Of a stretch of 64,000 nt of DNA, positions 32,082-40,575 are shown in pieces. Made by a program: the position numbers and the translations under genes. Source of the stretch: Candidatus Adamsella avium (GTDB taxonomy: Bacteria; Cyanobacteriota; Vampirovibrionia; Gastranaerophilales; CAJFVJ01); NCBI GenBank assembly GCA_904420445.1, contig CAJFVJ010000001.1:74973-138972 (forward strand). The letters are read 5' to 3'. The notes beneath the pieces were generated by a model. The model saw only the letters and a program-made list of their open reading frames with translations. It was not told the DNA's origin and did no database searches. Each line of letters begins with the position of its first letter. Position 1 is the stretch's first letter.

Positions 32082-33782
32082 ATGTTGAAAGCCGCAAAAA
32101 AATATAGTGTAGTAGTTGCTATTTCGTTAAACCTCGATTCATATCTCGAAGTAGTTGAATACGATACAATACAAAAAAAAGTACTGAAATATGAAAATAC
32201 GGTAGTTTCTTATAACAAAAATGAAAGAAAAATAGACGAACCTGAAGCTCTTGAAGAAGCGTTGAGAGAAATATTTACTCATATGACCATAATGCCCGGT
32301 ACGCCTATATTCGTTTCCCTTCCTGATATTTATATTTCTCAGCGGCTTTTATCGGCAAGAATGTCAGAAACTCAAATCGAAACCGAAATTAAACAGGATT
32401 TGGTCAACACAAATCTGTTCGACGATGTCAACCCTATCGCAAGATGGAAACAACTGAATGTAGATGAAGACGAAGACACTCAAACCGTTCTTTATTCCGG
32501 AATGAAAGAAGACATCGTTGAACTGTTCAAAAACGTAATAACAGGGCTCGGAATGGAACTGATTGCCATTGACAGCAGCTCTTTTTCTTTGATAAAAGGT
32601 GTTATAGGCACAGGATTTATTACAGAAGATGATCTTGATATTGGCAGTGACGGATGGGCTATTCTTTCACTGACTCAAGATCAATACGAAATGATTGCAC
32701 TGACCGGTAAGTCAATTACTTCTCTTACTCAAGAAGCTTTATCTTATGACGGAACAGTTGGAATATACAACAAAATCGCTGATGTAATAATGCCGGCAGT
32801 AGAGAGTTTGTGGATGTCAAATATGGTTATAGTAAATACCGTTCCCGGTATTTCTTCTCAAGAACTTGCAAACCGTATGGCTCTTGACTTCCCTGTCCAC
32901 TGCATAGATATAAACGAAAATGCAACAGCTCCTGTATATGACATTGATGAAGAAACTGTTGACGCAGATAAAGCGCTTAATATATCACCATATGTTGTAG
33001 GTACGGCATTGTATCAGGATTATTTTGAACTCGGTTTTGATTTTGCATTTGACAACGTCAAATTACAAATCAGCGCAGGAGGATTTCTTGATGTAGTAAA
33101 CAACCTCCTCGAAGGCAGAGAAACAAGAAAATTCATAATGAGCATATCTCCGGTTGTATGCGGTATACTTATACTGCTGGCTATCGGAACCGGGTTGTTC
33201 TATTTTCTGCAACAAGGCGAACTCAAAAGACTTACTGCAGAAAAAAGCGACCTCGAAATCCAGCTGAAAAACATTAAACCAAAAGATACCAACGAATTTG
33301 ATGCAACATTAAGCATCAAAAAGTTATATGAAAAAGACAAAGATATTTCAAAATCGCTGGCTCTTGTATCTGATGTTATCCCTGATAACCTCTGGATAAA
33401 AGAATTCAACATCTACTCTGATTTGAGTGTATATATGAGAGGCTATTCTTATAACGTACCTGATATCATCGAGTTCTATAAAGCTCTGAAAACTTTTTCA
33501 AAATTTAAAGACTTGACAATCACACAAATTCTCATAGCAGGAGAAGGCAGGGACTCTACAAACTCAAATGTAGACTATGAAACAGGAGAAGATGATATGG
33601 GAGCAAACACATCTGCTCCTTCTGAACAGGCCTCAGCTGACCCATCAGCACTTCCTACTCTCCCCGGATTAGAAGGCGAAGGCGGTGTTACGGCAGCGCC
33701 ATCTATAAGTGACCAAATAACAAATGTAAACGATATACCTAATGAACCCTGTTATGAATTTATCATAGGAAACAAAAAATAA
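32082..33782 (+). CDS. Fused PilM-like/PilN-like type IV pilus assembly protein
   Basis: N-terminal actin-like PilM-type region; from about residue 350 a single TM helix, coiled coil and PilN-like C-terminal domain; PilO-like gene follows. Confidence 0.65.
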   Translation: MLKAAKKYSVVVAISLNLDSYLEVVEYDTIQKKVLKYENTVVSYNKNERKIDEPEALEEALREIFTHMTIMPGTPIFVSLPDIYISQRLLSARMSETQIETEIKQDLVNTNLFDDVNPIARWKQLNVDEDEDTQTVLYSGMKEDIVELFKNVITGLGMELIAIDSSSFSLIKGVIGTGFITEDDLDIGSDGWAILSLTQDQYEMIALTGKSITSLTQEALSYDGTVGIYNKIADVIMPAVESLWMSNMVIVNTVPGISSQELANRMALDFPVHCIDINENATAPVYDIDEETVDADKALNISPYVVGTALYQDYFELGFDFAFDNVKLQISAGGFLDVVNNLLEGRETRKFIMSISPVVCGILILLAIGTGLFYFLQQGELKRLTAEKSDLEIQLKNIKPKDTNEFDATLSIKKLYEKDKDISKSLALVSDVIPDNLWIKEFNIYSDLSVYMRGYSYNVPDIIEFYKALKTFSKFKDLTITQILIAGEGRDSTNSNVDYETGEDDMGANTSAPSEQASADPSALPTLPGLEGEGGVTAAPSISDQITNVNDIPNEPCYEFIIGNKK

Positions 33783-33783
33783 T

Positions 33784-34353
33784 ATGTTAGACCAAGCAAA
33801 AAAAGAAACATTGATAGTTTTAATAGTCGCAGTCGTCGTGTCTTGTGCTTTATTATTCTGCATAGGATACTTCGGTCTTCAAAGTGTTCAGTTTATGAAT
33901 CAAATAAAAACTATAAAGCCTGATGTAGTAAATATGAAACAACAAATAGAAATGAATAACATTATTGATACAACAATGGCTGAACCGGGCTCAAGCGACG
34001 AAGCTCCTAAAGAAATATACAAAGTAGAAGGAATAAAACTGGCTCCTGAAGATAATTTCGTAAAACTAATAGATGATATTGTTTTGGTTATTAGAGAAAA
34101 TCAAATAGCTATCACCAAAATCGGCTATGAAATGGATTCCTCTACAAATGAACTCCAAAAAGCAAATTGTTCAAAAATGAAATTATCAATGACAATGATT
34201 ACCACTTATTCTCAGCTAACAAAATTTGTTCAACAAATAGCTGACTATAAATATCTGATTGAAGTCGATTCAATGAATATAAAAGGAAACAGAAAAAATA
34301 AAGAAGGACTTCTTGAAGTCAGCCTTGTTCTGAGTCTGTATATTCAAGAATAA
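33784..34353 (+). CDS. PilO-like type IV pilus inner membrane protein
   Basis: N-terminal TM followed by coiled coil and small alpha/beta domain; directly downstream of the PilMN fusion. Confidence 0.65.
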   Translation: MLDQAKKETLIVLIVAVVVSCALLFCIGYFGLQSVQFMNQIKTIKPDVVNMKQQIEMNNIIDTTMAEPGSSDEAPKEIYKVEGIKLAPEDNFVKLIDDIVLVIRENQIAITKIGYEMDSSTNELQKANCSKMKLSMTMITTYSQLTKFVQQIADYKYLIEVDSMNIKGNRKNKEGLLEVSLVLSLYIQE

Positions 34354-34370
34354 AAAATATAATTATATTT

Positions 34371-34405
34371 AAAGACCGCCATTGAAAATAAATGGCGGTC
34401 TTTTA
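34371..34405 (+). terminator. Rho-independent terminator after pilO-like gene
   Basis: AAAGACCGCCATT-GAAAATA-AATGGCGGTCTTTT. Confidence 0.9.
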
Positions 34406-34762
34406 TCGTGTTTGTTTTTAGCTAGAAAGAAAGGAGATATGAAAAAGAACACGATTTTTCTGCAAATGTCTGCCAATACGGCAAATTTAACCAAACAAAA
34501 CAAATATTCAATATCTAAAAAAAATTTTTACTCCATCAAGGAAAAACTAACTCCGTTTATCCTGATATATATATAAAGTAAAAAGCATAAACCCCATTTC
34601 ATTTTTATTTGAAATCGAAACATTTTTTTACACAAATTTTTCTATGTTGAAAAAACAAACTCCATCATTAAATAATAAAAATCATATTAATAGTGGTGCT
34701 ATTTTCTCGATGAAACAACGATAATATTTTATGGCGTAATATCCCCAAATACAGGTAATAAC

Positions 34763-35251
34763 ATGCCTTTTCGTTACAGACTCGATAAAGTACTCAACTA
34801 CAGAATGAACAAAAGAGATGAACAACTGGAAGTTGTCAAACTCGCCCAGATGGAAGTACTCAAAATCGAAAATGAAATCGAAAAAAACAACCAGACAATA
34901 TCAAAAACAAGCGAAGATATGCGCCATGCTCAACATATTATGCTCGAGGCATACGACAACTTTCTCCAACACCTCTACAAAGTAGGCGAAGAACTTGAAC
35001 AAAAAAAACAGGAAGCTCTCCAAAAACTCGAAGAAGAAAAACTCAAACTGGTAGAACTCGAAAAAGCAGTCAAAGTCCTCGAAAAACACAAAGAAAAAAA
35101 ACTCGAAGAATACAAAGAAGAAGAAAAACAAAAAGAAATGAAAATGTTGAACGAAATAGGCTCTCAAAGACATTTTACAAACACCAAAAACAAACACGAA
35201 GAAGAACTCGAAGAACTGAAACAAATGGGTATAGATATAGATGAATATTGA
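34763..35251 (+). CDS. fliJ: FliJ-like flagellar coiled-coil chaperone
   Basis: PFRYRLDKVLNYRMNKRDEQLEVVKLAQ start and full-length coiled coil; flagellar neighbours. Confidence 0.75.
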   Translation: MPFRYRLDKVLNYRMNKRDEQLEVVKLAQMEVLKIENEIEKNNQTISKTSEDMRHAQHIMLEAYDNFLQHLYKVGEELEQKKQEALQKLEEEKLKLVELEKAVKVLEKHKEKKLEEYKEEEKQKEMKMLNEIGSQRHFTNTKNKHEEELEELKQMGIDIDEY

Positions 35252-36026
35252 AAACGTAGAAAAAACCGAAACAAATATATCTCCTCAACCGTCCCAAAAA
35301 TCCCAAAATACAAAAAAAACAGACGAAAAAGACGGCTTTGAAAAACTTGTTGATTCTGTCAAGAAAAAAGAAACAGACTCTCTTTCTCATACAAAAAAAA
35401 TCAAAACGGAAAAGAAACAACAAAATGAACAGCAGGCTTTCCAGGCTTACAACGACATAATGTTCAGCCAGAACATCATAAGTCTGAACATCAAAGACGC
35501 CAACTTGAACCAAACCGACAACGAACAAAAACTCGACCCGAAACTTTCTTCTTCAATGTTCAGCTATCAGCCAAGGACTTTCAAACTGGAGCCTATGACA
35601 TCAGAAGACGAAAAATTTCTCAAACTCCTCTCATCAAACACAACAACCGTCATAGATAAAATGGTTGCTTCACAAAACTCTGATGAAGTACAAATCCAGA
35701 CAAAAGACGGCACAAACATAAGCTATAAAACAACAAACTTCTCAAAAGGAGTGTTTAATATCGTAGAATACGCCTTCAATTCACAAAAACCTGTAAGAGT
35801 TGAAATGACAGGAAACTCCTCTGTTATCCTGAAAATAGATAAAGAAGGACAGCTATCTGCTGAATTTCTCTCTTCTGATAAAGCTATGGAAGCTATGTTA
35901 AAAAGCAATATACCTTTTCTGAAAAACAAACTCGACTCTGAAGGTGTTCCCTATAAGGATATCTACTACAAAGACCAGCCAAAAGACGAACAGCGTCAAA
36001 GACAACAAAGAAACAAAGGAGAATAA
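35241..36026 (+). CDS. FliK-like flagellar hook-length control protein (putative)
   Basis: Low-complexity N-terminus; C-terminal VRVEMTGNSSVILKIDKEGQLSAEFLSSDKAMEAMLKSNIPFLKNKLDSEGVPYKDIYY resembles the FliK C-terminal fold; overlaps fliJ, precedes hook gene. Confidence 0.55.
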   Translation: MNIENVEKTETNISPQPSQKSQNTKKTDEKDGFEKLVDSVKKKETDSLSHTKKIKTEKKQQNEQQAFQAYNDIMFSQNIISLNIKDANLNQTDNEQKLDPKLSSSMFSYQPRTFKLEPMTSEDEKFLKLLSSNTTTVIDKMVASQNSDEVQIQTKDGTNISYKTTNFSKGVFNIVEYAFNSQKPVRVEMTGNSSVILKIDKEGQLSAEFLSSDKAMEAMLKSNIPFLKNKLDSEGVPYKDIYYKDQPKDEQRQRQQRNKGE

Positions 36027-36028
36027 AA

Positions 36029-36862
36029 ATGCAGGACTCTTTTATCACAGCAGTAAACTTGCAAAGAAATACCAAAAACTGGATGGATGCTCTGGGCAAA
36101 AACCTGACAAATATTTATACTCCGGGCTTTCGAGAAGTAAAAACCAACTTCAACTCCTTTCTGAATGGTTCAACACTCGATGACCTCTACATAAATATGG
36201 ATCAGGGTAAATCAACCCCCGGCACATCTCCTGAAAACGTATTTCTTGAAGGTCAGGGGTTCTTTGTTGTAAAAAACGATGAAAATAAAATGGTCTACAC
36301 ACGCCTCGGTGAGTTCAAATTCGACGAAGAAGGTGTCTATAAAACAGCAGACGGTAAAGAAGTTCAGGGTTATATTCTCAATGAAAACGGCGAAATAATG
36401 GGCGCTAACTCAGCTTCAGGACAGGACATCGCATCAGGCGACCCGACAAACGGCGGTGTCGACGGAGTCCCGACAACTTCCATAAAACTCTGGATAGACC
36501 CGAACAACGGCAAATATCTCGGTAAATACGAAGAATTTGAAATCAAAGAAGACGGCATACTCTATGTCAAATCCGACGACGGAAAAGTTACGGTTCCTCT
36601 CTACAAAATAGCTGTCATGAACTTCCATAACCCGAGCGGGCTTGCTGAATCAGCCCCGGGAGAATATGTTGAAACCGTTGCATCAGGCAAACCCGTTGCA
36701 GGACGCGGTGATATCAGAAGCGGACTTATAGAGTTGTCAAATGTAAGCACTGATGATAATATTACATACTATCGGATGGCAAAAATGCAAATGGACTTGG
36801 CAAACAAATTGGTAAGTTCAAACAAAAGCCTTCTTGAAGAAGTAGTCAAACTTCTTTCATAA
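36029..36862 (+). CDS. Flagellar hook-basal body protein (FlgE/F/G family)
   Basis: NLQRNTKNWMDALGKNLTNIYTPGFRE, LEGQGFFVV, YTRLGEFKFDEEGVYKTADG, C-terminal helical hook domain. Confidence 0.9.
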   Translation: MQDSFITAVNLQRNTKNWMDALGKNLTNIYTPGFREVKTNFNSFLNGSTLDDLYINMDQGKSTPGTSPENVFLEGQGFFVVKNDENKMVYTRLGEFKFDEEGVYKTADGKEVQGYILNENGEIMGANSASGQDIASGDPTNGGVDGVPTTSIKLWIDPNNGKYLGKYEEFEIKEDGILYVKSDDGKVTVPLYKIAVMNFHNPSGLAESAPGEYVETVASGKPVAGRGDIRSGLIELSNVSTDDNITYYRMAKMQMDLANKLVSSNKSLLEEVVKLLS

Positions 36863-36865
36863 TAT

Positions 36866-36939
36866 GTCCACGTAGTTCAGAAGGATAGAACGTTACCCTC
36901 CTAAGGTAAATGTCGCAGGTTCGACTCCTGTCGTGGACA
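36866..36939 (+). tRNA. tRNA-Arg (anticodon CCU)
   Basis: GTCCACG...CGTGGAC acceptor stem, TTACC-CTCCTAA-GGTAA anticodon arm (CCT), CAGGTTCGACTCCTG T arm; no encoded CCA. Confidence 0.95.
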
Positions 36940-36961
36940 TATTTCCCCTATTGGAGAAAAC

Positions 36962-38548
36962 ATGACAAAACTAGATGACGCAATCAGCTACCACAAAATC
37001 GGACAACTCGATAAGGCAAAAGAAATTTACCTCGAGCTGCTCAAAGAAAATTCAAACTCAACAACAATCTTGAATCTCCTTGGCGTGCTATATCTGAAAC
37101 AACAAAAATATGATGAAGCCGAAAAATTTATAAAAAAAGCAATGGAGCTTGAACCAAACACAAACACTGCCTATAACCTCGGGCTTATCTGCTATGGGAA
37201 ATCAGACTTCAAAAACGCAGCAAAATACTTTGAACAATCAATCGAAGATGAAAACGATACAGACCTCATCAAACAAATTGCCTCATGCTACGAAAAAGCA
37301 AATGATAACAAAAATACTCTGAAATACTACCTCAAACTAAACGGCAAATACCCGAAAAACCTCGAATACATAAGAAAACTTGCAACACTCTTCAATGCTG
37401 ATAATGATACTGAAAACGCCCTGAAATTTTATATCAAAAGTTTTGAACTCGACAAAAAAGACCACATAGCCTGCACAAACCTCGGAAGCCTCTACGAAAA
37501 GCTGAATGATACGGAAAAAGCAAAAGAGTTTTATAAAAAATCATTGAAACTCAAACCAAACTATGAGGCATATCACAACCTTGGAATACTTCTGCGCAAA
37601 CAAAAAAAATACAACGACTCCATCTCATGCCTGCAACAAGCACTAAAACTCAAACCCAATGACCCGAAAACAGAACTCAGCCTCGGGATGTCTTATCTGA
37701 TTATCAAAGACTTCAAAAACGGCTTCCTCCACTACAGAAACAAAAGACCGGAACTCAAAAAGCGATACCACGACGACTGGGACGGAAAACATTACAATGA
37801 AGCAACAGCACTGGTTTACTGCGGCGGCGGCTTCGGCGACTACATCATGTTCTCACGTTATCTCCCTATGCTGAAAAACTATTTCAAAGAAACTATCCTT
37901 CAGGTACCAAAAGAGCTTGAAAAATTAATCAATATGAATTTCCCTGATTTCAAAACCTCATCGGATAAAGATGAAATTGCTTATAACAAATCTATATGCA
38001 TGATTGATTTACCTTATCTCCTAAATATGGATATCGACAACATTCCGGACATCAAATATATTTATGACAAAGACAAAGCAACCATATACAAAGAAAAATA
38101 TTTCAACACAGACAAACAAAAAATAGGTATCTTCTTCAAAGGAAATCAAAATGTTTTCAAAAATCGCTCAATACCGCTGAAAGAAATGTCTTCGCTTTTT
38201 TCTCTTAACAACTGCAAATTCTACTCATTCCAGAAAAATGATGAAGAAAACCAGCTCGAACAATTTAAACAAGAGCTGGTAGACCTCGGAACAACTTTTG
38301 AAGACTTTTCTGATACCGCCTCTGCGCTTGTAAATCTTGATGTTTTAGTTACAATAGACAGCGGTATTGCCCACCTTGCCGGGGCACTCGGAGTAAAGAC
38401 ATTTCTAATGCTGCCTTATGCAAACGAATGGCGGTGGTTCGACGACGCAAAGACAACACCATGGTATAAAAGCATCGAACTCTTCAGGCAGAAAGAAGAA
38501 GGGGATTGGCATAGCGTTATTAATGAGATTTATAGCAAACTCAAATAA
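36962..38548 (+). CDS. TPR-repeat protein with C-terminal glycosyltransferase-like domain
   Basis: Several TPRs (AKEIYLELLKENSNSTTILNLLGVLYLKQQKYDEAEKFIKKAMELEPN...) then VTIDSGIAHLAGALGVKTFLMLPYANEWRWF, a GT9/41-like end. Confidence 0.85.
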   Translation: MTKLDDAISYHKIGQLDKAKEIYLELLKENSNSTTILNLLGVLYLKQQKYDEAEKFIKKAMELEPNTNTAYNLGLICYGKSDFKNAAKYFEQSIEDENDTDLIKQIASCYEKANDNKNTLKYYLKLNGKYPKNLEYIRKLATLFNADNDTENALKFYIKSFELDKKDHIACTNLGSLYEKLNDTEKAKEFYKKSLKLKPNYEAYHNLGILLRKQKKYNDSISCLQQALKLKPNDPKTELSLGMSYLIIKDFKNGFLHYRNKRPELKKRYHDDWDGKHYNEATALVYCGGGFGDYIMFSRYLPMLKNYFKETILQVPKELEKLINMNFPDFKTSSDKDEIAYNKSICMIDLPYLLNMDIDNIPDIKYIYDKDKATIYKEKYFNTDKQKIGIFFKGNQNVFKNRSIPLKEMSSLFSLNNCKFYSFQKNDEENQLEQFKQELVDLGTTFEDFSDTASALVNLDVLVTIDSGIAHLAGALGVKTFLMLPYANEWRWFDDAKTTPWYKSIELFRQKEEGDWHSVINEIYSKLK

Positions 38549-38599
38549 CCTCACATCATGGCAATGGAGCAGTAGTAACCGTCCTTACGAACAAAAAAC

Positions 38600-38680
38600 C
38601 TGTCATATTAAACACAGCGAAATATCTATTCAACAATAAACACCAAAGACTCTTCCCTCACGCTCAGAGTGACGTTTCAT
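38600..38680. repeat. Degenerate copy of the GTCAT...AGTGAC intergenic repeat
   Basis: gtcatattaaacacagcgaaatatc...agactcttccctcacgctcagagtgac. Confidence 0.55.
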
Positions 38681-38685
38681 CCAAT

Positions 38686-39012
38686 TCAATCATTCAACGC
38701 AACTATAATATTATAAATATCTTTTAGTCTTGATGAATTTAGTTCATCTACTCTTTGTTTTATATTCTCAGCAATTAATTTGTCTTCTTCATCTTTCAGC
38801 AAACTCACATCATCAAAGAAATAACGTGGAGAAACTTCAAATAAATTGCTCAAATTTTCTAAAATATCACTTGATATAAAAGTCTTGCCGTTCTCTAAAG
38901 AACTAATCATTCTGGCGGAAAGAGAAACTTTTTCACCGAGCTCTTCTTGAGTTAAATCGTGTTTAACTCTCAACTCTTTTAACCTTTTACCAAAATTTTT
39001 CTTCACATCCAT
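38686..39012 (-). CDS. XRE-family transcriptional regulator
   Basis: FGKRLKELRVKHDLTQEELGEKVSLSARMISSLENGKTFISSDILENLSNLFEVSP. Confidence 0.9.
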   Translation of the reverse strand: MDVKKNFGKRLKELRVKHDLTQEELGEKVSLSARMISSLENGKTFISSDILENLSNLFEVSPRYFFDDVSLLKDEEDKLIAENIKQRVDELNSSRLKDIYNIIVALND

Positions 39013-39030
39013 AACACTAATAGCGTAATA

Positions 39031-39069
39031 TTTTTGAAATTAAATTTCCACGACATTAAATTTCAAAAA
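39031..39069. promoter_or_regulatory. Inverted repeat/candidate operator upstream of XRE gene
   Basis: TTTTTGAAATTAAATTTCC ... TTAAATTTCAAAAA, outer 9-bp arms perfect. Confidence 0.55.
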
Positions 39070-39134
39070 CTACAATATAACTTCTTATTTATGCTAAAAT
39101 TATTCTATAATTAAGACCTCTAGAGGAAATTTTT

Positions 39135-39590
39135 ATGAAAAAATTAGTATTAATACTACTGATTATATTTGTGATAACTCCAACCCAGGCTATGGAAAAA
39201 ACTACGGCAAGAGTTCTCAAAGTCATTGACGGAGATACGATAGAAGTGCTGCTAGACAACAAATATGAGAATGTAAGGCTGCTCGGCGTTGACTGCTATG
39301 AAACATATCCGAACAACAGAGCATACAAGCAGGCTTATACGGAAGGAATAACCGTCGAAAAAGTTGTGGAACTCGGAAAACTTGCAAAGTATTATGTTCA
39401 AAAAGAGCTTAAGCCAGATGATATGGTATACCTCGAATTTGAAGAAAACAAAAGGGACTCTTACGGACGGCTTCTTGCTTATGTATATTTGAAAGACGGA
39501 AAAATGCTGAACAAAATGCTTTTGCAGAATAAAAAAGCAAAATATTTTATATATGAAACATGTGAAAAACAAGACGAGCTTGTTGACTAA
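39135..39590 (+). CDS. Secreted thermonuclease (SNase-like)
   Basis: Signal peptide; ARVLKVIDGDTIEVLLDN, VRLLGVDCYET, DSYGRLLAYVYLKDG. Confidence 0.9.
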   Translation: MKKLVLILLIIFVITPTQAMEKTTARVLKVIDGDTIEVLLDNKYENVRLLGVDCYETYPNNRAYKQAYTEGITVEKVVELGKLAKYYVQKELKPDDMVYLEFEENKRDSYGRLLAYVYLKDGKMLNKMLLQNKKAKYFIYETCEKQDELVD

Positions 39591-39622
39591 AAAAAGACGG
39601 ATGATGAATATCCGTCTTTTTT
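39591..39622. terminator. Rho-independent terminator
   Basis: AAAAAGACGGATGATGAATATCCGTCTTTTTT. Confidence 0.88.
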
Positions 39623-39640
39623 GCAGTTAGTTTTTGAAAT

Positions 39641-40561
39641 TTAGCCTTTGAGGGCATCAGCTCCGCTGACGACTTCCGAAATTTCCTGTGTAATCGCTGC
39701 CTGACGTGCTTTGTTGTAGTCAACAGTGAGCGAGCGAATCATATCATCAGCGTTTGTTGACGCATTTGACATAGCAGCCATACGGGAAGCAAGCTCGCTT
39801 GCAGAAGCTTCAAGAAGCGCCTGATAGACACTGTTCGAAACATACATGGGAACTATCTTTTTCAAGACTTCTTCGCTTGAGGGTTCAAACATCATCTCAG
39901 GTTCAAGCTCGTGTTTTTTCTCTTCCTCGACAGCAAGAACAGGAAGAATATCCCAGTTTTCAACAATAAATGAGAGCATTGATTTGAAACGGGTTGTAAT
40001 GATTTCAATTTTATCTATTTGTGCTTCAACATAGCTGTGGGCAATGTCTTCAGCTATTACATTTGCATTTGAAACCGTAATCAGCGGAGGAAGTTTTGTG
40101 TAGGTTCCAAGAATTTCCACATTTTCCTGCTCTACAACACGCTTCAGAGCGACAAATCCTTTTTGCCCGACGATAAAGAGTTTTACATCTTTTCCTTCTG
40201 ATTTCAGTTCTTTTATCCTCTGGGTAGTGCGTCTTACTAGGTTTGCGTTGTATGCGCCTGCAAGACCTTTATCAGAGGTAATGAGAAGGATGCCGACCGT
40301 ATTTATTTCACGGTGTTTCATCAACTCCGGATAGTTCTCGATAGAGTGGGCAAACTTCATGCTCGATGCATCAAAAGACGGCGAGCTTTTCAAAACTTTT
40401 GCAAAAGCATCCCTGATACTCTGAGAGTAAGGTCTCGCTGATTTTACCGCATTCTCGGCTTTTTTGACCTTTGCAGCAGCCACCATCTTCATTGCCTGAG
40501 TAATCTTCTTGGTATTTTGAATACTCTTTATTCTCTGTTTTATATCCTTTAAGTTAGACAT
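39641..40561 (-). CDS. atpG: F1 ATP synthase gamma subunit
   Basis: LKDIKQRIKSIQNTKKITQAMKMVAAAK; ASELASRMAAMSNASTNADDMIRSLTVDYNKARQAAITQEI. Confidence 0.96.
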   Translation of the reverse strand: MSNLKDIKQRIKSIQNTKKITQAMKMVAAAKVKKAENAVKSARPYSQSIRDAFAKVLKSSPSFDASSMKFAHSIENYPELMKHREINTVGILLITSDKGLAGAYNANLVRRTTQRIKELKSEGKDVKLFIVGQKGFVALKRVVEQENVEILGTYTKLPPLITVSNANVIAEDIAHSYVEAQIDKIEIITTRFKSMLSFIVENWDILPVLAVEEEKKHELEPEMMFEPSSEEVLKKIVPMYVSNSVYQALLEASASELASRMAAMSNASTNADDMIRSLTVDYNKARQAAITQEISEVVSGADALKG

Positions 40562-40575
40562 ATGCTACCTTCCGA

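Noticed and set aside
34382-34576. 64-aa ORF, or 45-aa version from ATG at 34439 (MKKNTIFLQMSANTANLTKQ...)
   Set aside because: The longer form starts inside the pilO-like terminator. The shorter one has an AAAGGAG but only 2 nt before ATG and no recognisable family. Left as unresolved.
34901-35528. Phe-rich minus-strand ORFs 34901..35224 and 35175..35528
   Set aside because: Shadow frames of the Lys/Glu-rich FliJ and FliK-like genes.
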